Part shown: piece by piece, positions 5,413 through 7,027 of the stretch
How the letters are laid out: each line of letters starts with the position of its first letter
How positions within the stretch are numbered: position 1 is the stretch's first letter
NCBI GenBank assembly: GCA_018903055.1
Contig: JAHIPW010000087.1
Coordinates: 1 to 7,027, forward strand
Direction of reading: 5' to 3'
DNA from: DRGV01 sp018903055 [NCBI: bacterium]
GTDB lineage: Bacteria > UBP18 > UBA7526
DNA length: 7,027 bases
Position numbers and translations under genes: made by a program
The notes under the pieces: model-generated
Told to the model about the DNA's origin: nothing
Databases searched by the model: none
What the model saw: only the letters and a program-made list of their open reading frames with translations

Positions 5413-5424
5413 CCATCACTGCCA

Positions 5425-7027
5425 TCATTTCTCTTCTTTGCCTTTCTCCTCTTCTTCTTTATATTCTGCGTCTACTATATCTTCTCTCTTCTTGGACTTC
5501 TTTTCTTTGGGTTTTTCTTCTCCCGCCTCTGCGGGACCCCGCCCTGGCGGTGGCTGTGCCTTCTTTGCTTGTTCTGCGGCCTTCTTCTGGGCCTCTTTAT
5601 AGATCTCCTCTGCCAACTTATGAGAGGCCTTGCCCAACTCTTCAGAGACCTTCTTAATTTTTTCTATATCCTTTCCTTTCAGAACCTCTTTAAGGTTATT
5701 CAAGGCATCCTCAATCTTCTTCTTCTCAGAAGCGCTCACCTTATCCCCATAGTCCTTTAAGGACTTCTCTGTAGCATAGACTAAGGTGTCTGCCTGATTC
5801 CTTACCTCTGCCTCTTCTTTCCTCTTCTTATCCTCTGCCTCCTTTGCCTTGGCCTCTCTTACCGCTTTCTCAATCTCCTTCTCAGTCATCTTCTGAGAGG
5901 TAATTTTTATGGACTGCTCCTTTTCCGTTCCTAAATCTTTGGCAGAGACATGGACGATGCCATTGGCATCGATATTAAAGGTAACCTCGATCTGAGGAAT
6001 TCCTCTCGGTGCGGGAGGAATACCGACCAAATCGAACTTCCCTAAGGATTTATTATCTCTAGCCATCTCCCTCTCTCCCTGCAAGACGTTAACGGTCACT
6101 GCTGGCTGATTATCCGCTGCGGTAGAGAAGATCTGGGATTTTTTGGTGGGGATGGTGGTATTTCTAGTAATAAGGGGAGTTCTGATCTCTCCTAAAGTCT
6201 CAATGCCCAGAGTTAAAGGAGTGACATCCAGGAGCAAGATATCCTTAACTTCTCCCGTCAATACTCCGGCCTGGATGGCGGCTCCCTCTGCCACCACCTC
6301 ATCCGGGTTGACTCCCTTATGGGGCTCCTTACCGAATATCTTCTTCACCGTCTCTATTACTAAAGGCATCCTGGTCTGGCCACCAACTAAGACCACTTCA
6401 TCAATATCAGAGGGAGATAGTTTGGCATCTGCTAATGCCTGTTCACAGGGGCCGATGGTCTTCTCAACGATATCTGAGACCAGCTGCTCTAACTTGGCTC
6501 TGGTCAATTTTTTGACCAGGTGCTTGGGTCCCGTCTGATCAGCGGTGATAAAGGGAAGGTTAATCTCTGTCTCTAAGGTAGTAGATAACTCGCACTTTGC
6601 CTTCTCCGCGGCCTCTTTCAATCTCTGTAAGGCCATTCTATCCTGTTTTAAATCAATCCCCTGCTCTTTTTTGAACTCATCACAGAGCCAGTCAATTACT
6701 TCCTGATCAAGATCGTCTCCTCCTAAGTGGGTATTCCCATTGGTAGATTTTACCTGCAAGACACCCTCGCCCATATTCTCTAAAATAGAGATATCAAAGG
6801 TTCCCCCTCCCAGATCGAAGACGGCAATCTTCTCTTCCTTCTTCTTATCCAATCCATAGGCTAAAGAAGCGGCGGTGGGTTCATTGACAATCCTCAAGAC
6901 CTCTAAGCCAGCGATCTTACCAGCATCCTTTGTTGCCTGCCTTTGATCATCCCGGAAATAGGCAGGAACCGTGATCACTGCTTGGGTAACCTTCTCTCCT
7001 AAATATCTCTCTGCCTCAGCCTTCATC
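5425..7027 (-). CDS. dnaK: Chaperone protein DnaK (Hsp70), 5' end missing
   Basis: ATP-dependent cytosolic Hsp70 chaperone that binds exposed hydrophobic segments and works with DnaJ and GrpE. The visible 533 residues begin at an internal Met matching about E. coli residue 124, so roughly 123 N-terminal residues lie beyond the window edge. Visible landmarks (fragment numbering): [20 protein letters not shown] (17-36), [13 protein letters not shown] (48-60), phosphate motif DLGGGTFD (71-78; T76 corresponds to E. coli T199), adenosine motif [10 protein letters not shown] (212-221), interdomain linker [18 protein letters not shown] (262-279), beta-sandwich substrate domain (about 280-385), helical lid (about 385-485) and a charged tail (486-533) ending in acidic/lysine runs. 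Core motifs are intact, so the protein should be active. The tail is interrupted by a Pro/Gly stretch ([11 protein letters not shown]) encoded by two GC-rich palindromes. dnaJ follows 69 bp downstream. No stem-loop terminator with a T run separates them, so co-transcription is likely. Confidence 0.98.
   Translation of the reverse strand, partial: MKAEAERYLGEKVTQAVITVPAYFRDDQRQATKDAGKIAGLEVLRIVNEPTAASLAYGLDKKKEEKIAVFDLGGGTFDISILENMGEGVLQVKSTNGNTHLGGDDLDQEVIDWLCDEFKKEQGIDLKQDRMALQRLKEAAEKAKCELSTTLETEINLPFITADQTGPKHLVKKLTRAKLEQLVSDIVEKTIGPCEQALADAKLSPSDIDEVVLVGGQTRMPLVIETVKKIFGKEPHKGVNPDEVVAEGAAIQAGVLTGEVKDILLLDVTPLTLGIETLGEIRTPLITRNTTIPTKKSQIFSTAADNQPAVTVNVLQGEREMARDNKSLGKFDLVGIPPAPRGIPQIEVTFNIDANGIVHVSAKDLGTEKEQSIKITSQKMTEKEIEKAVREAKAKEAEDKKRKEEAEVRNQADTLVYATEKSLKDYGDKVSASEKKKIEDALNNLKEVLKGKDIEKIKKVSEELGKASHKLAEEIYKEAQKKAAEQAKKAQPPPGRGPAEAGEEKPKEKKSKKREDIVDAEYKEEEEKGKEEK
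5522..5550. repeat. Two adjacent GC-rich palindromes inside the dnaK tail
   Basis: CCCGC/GCGGG arms (5522-5526 and 5531-5535, 4-base loop) are followed 3 bases on by CCGCC/GGCGG arms (5539-5543 and 5546-5550, 2-base loop). They encode DnaK fragment residues 493-502 in the disordered tail and stand out as GC-rich against the purine-rich, lysine/glutamate-coding surroundings. Confidence 0.55.

Noticed and set aside
5356-5424. CIRCE heat-shock operator
   Set aside because: No TTAGCACTC/GAGTGCTAA inverted repeat is present; in this family it would normally lie upstream of the first gene of the operon, outside the window.

Overview
The window is a bacterial chromosome segment with eight protein genes, all read on the minus strand, so transcription runs from high to low coordinates: dnaK (5' end cut off) - dnaJ - rsmE - mtaB - HIT-family gene - rpsU - yqeY (GatB/YqeY family) - cvpA-like (3' end cut off). 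The order closely matches the heat-shock/ribosome-maintenance neighbourhood known from Firmicutes such as Bacillus and the Clostridia (dnaK-dnaJ-prmA-rsmE-mtaB, then rpsU-yqeY), except that prmA is absent between dnaJ and rsmE. Base composition is moderate and the intergenic gaps are full of short repeats. This suggests a Firmicutes-like or deep-branching, perhaps uncultured, lineage, but the sequence alone does not settle the phylum.

Region by region: 7027-5425 is dnaK from about E. coli residue 124 to the stop. 5424-5356 is a short gap with a 20-bp-period direct repeat. 5355-4177 is complete dnaJ. 4176-3999 is a gap holding an imperfect inverted-repeat element (copy B). 3998-3249 is rsmE (TTG start), overlapping mtaB (3252-1930) by ATGA. 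1929-1773 holds a second copy of the same element (copy A). 1772-1428 is the HIT gene. 1427-1167 is a repeat- and hairpin-rich gap. 1166-873 is rpsU with a Gly/Arg-rich tail encoded by a polypurine tract. 872-736 holds a hairpin. 735-244 is yqeY (GTG start) with a repeat-derived tail. 243-166 holds short repeats, and 165-1 is the start of a CvpA-family membrane protein.

Functionally the cluster joins protein folding (DnaK/DnaJ), 16S rRNA methylation (RsmE), tRNA thiomethylation (MtaB), a small-subunit ribosomal protein (bS21) and a GatB/YqeY-type protein: a translation and proteostasis housekeeping block.

I see no new multi-gene system here. The striking signal is repeat colonisation. Nearly every gap carries a short repeat. 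Two gaps carry diverged copies of one roughly 115-bp inverted-repeat element with a telomere-like GGTTAR hexamer run of variable copy number. At least five coding regions (dnaK tail, rsmE linker, mtaB loop, rpsU tail, yqeY tail) appear to have absorbed small palindromes or repeats in frame.
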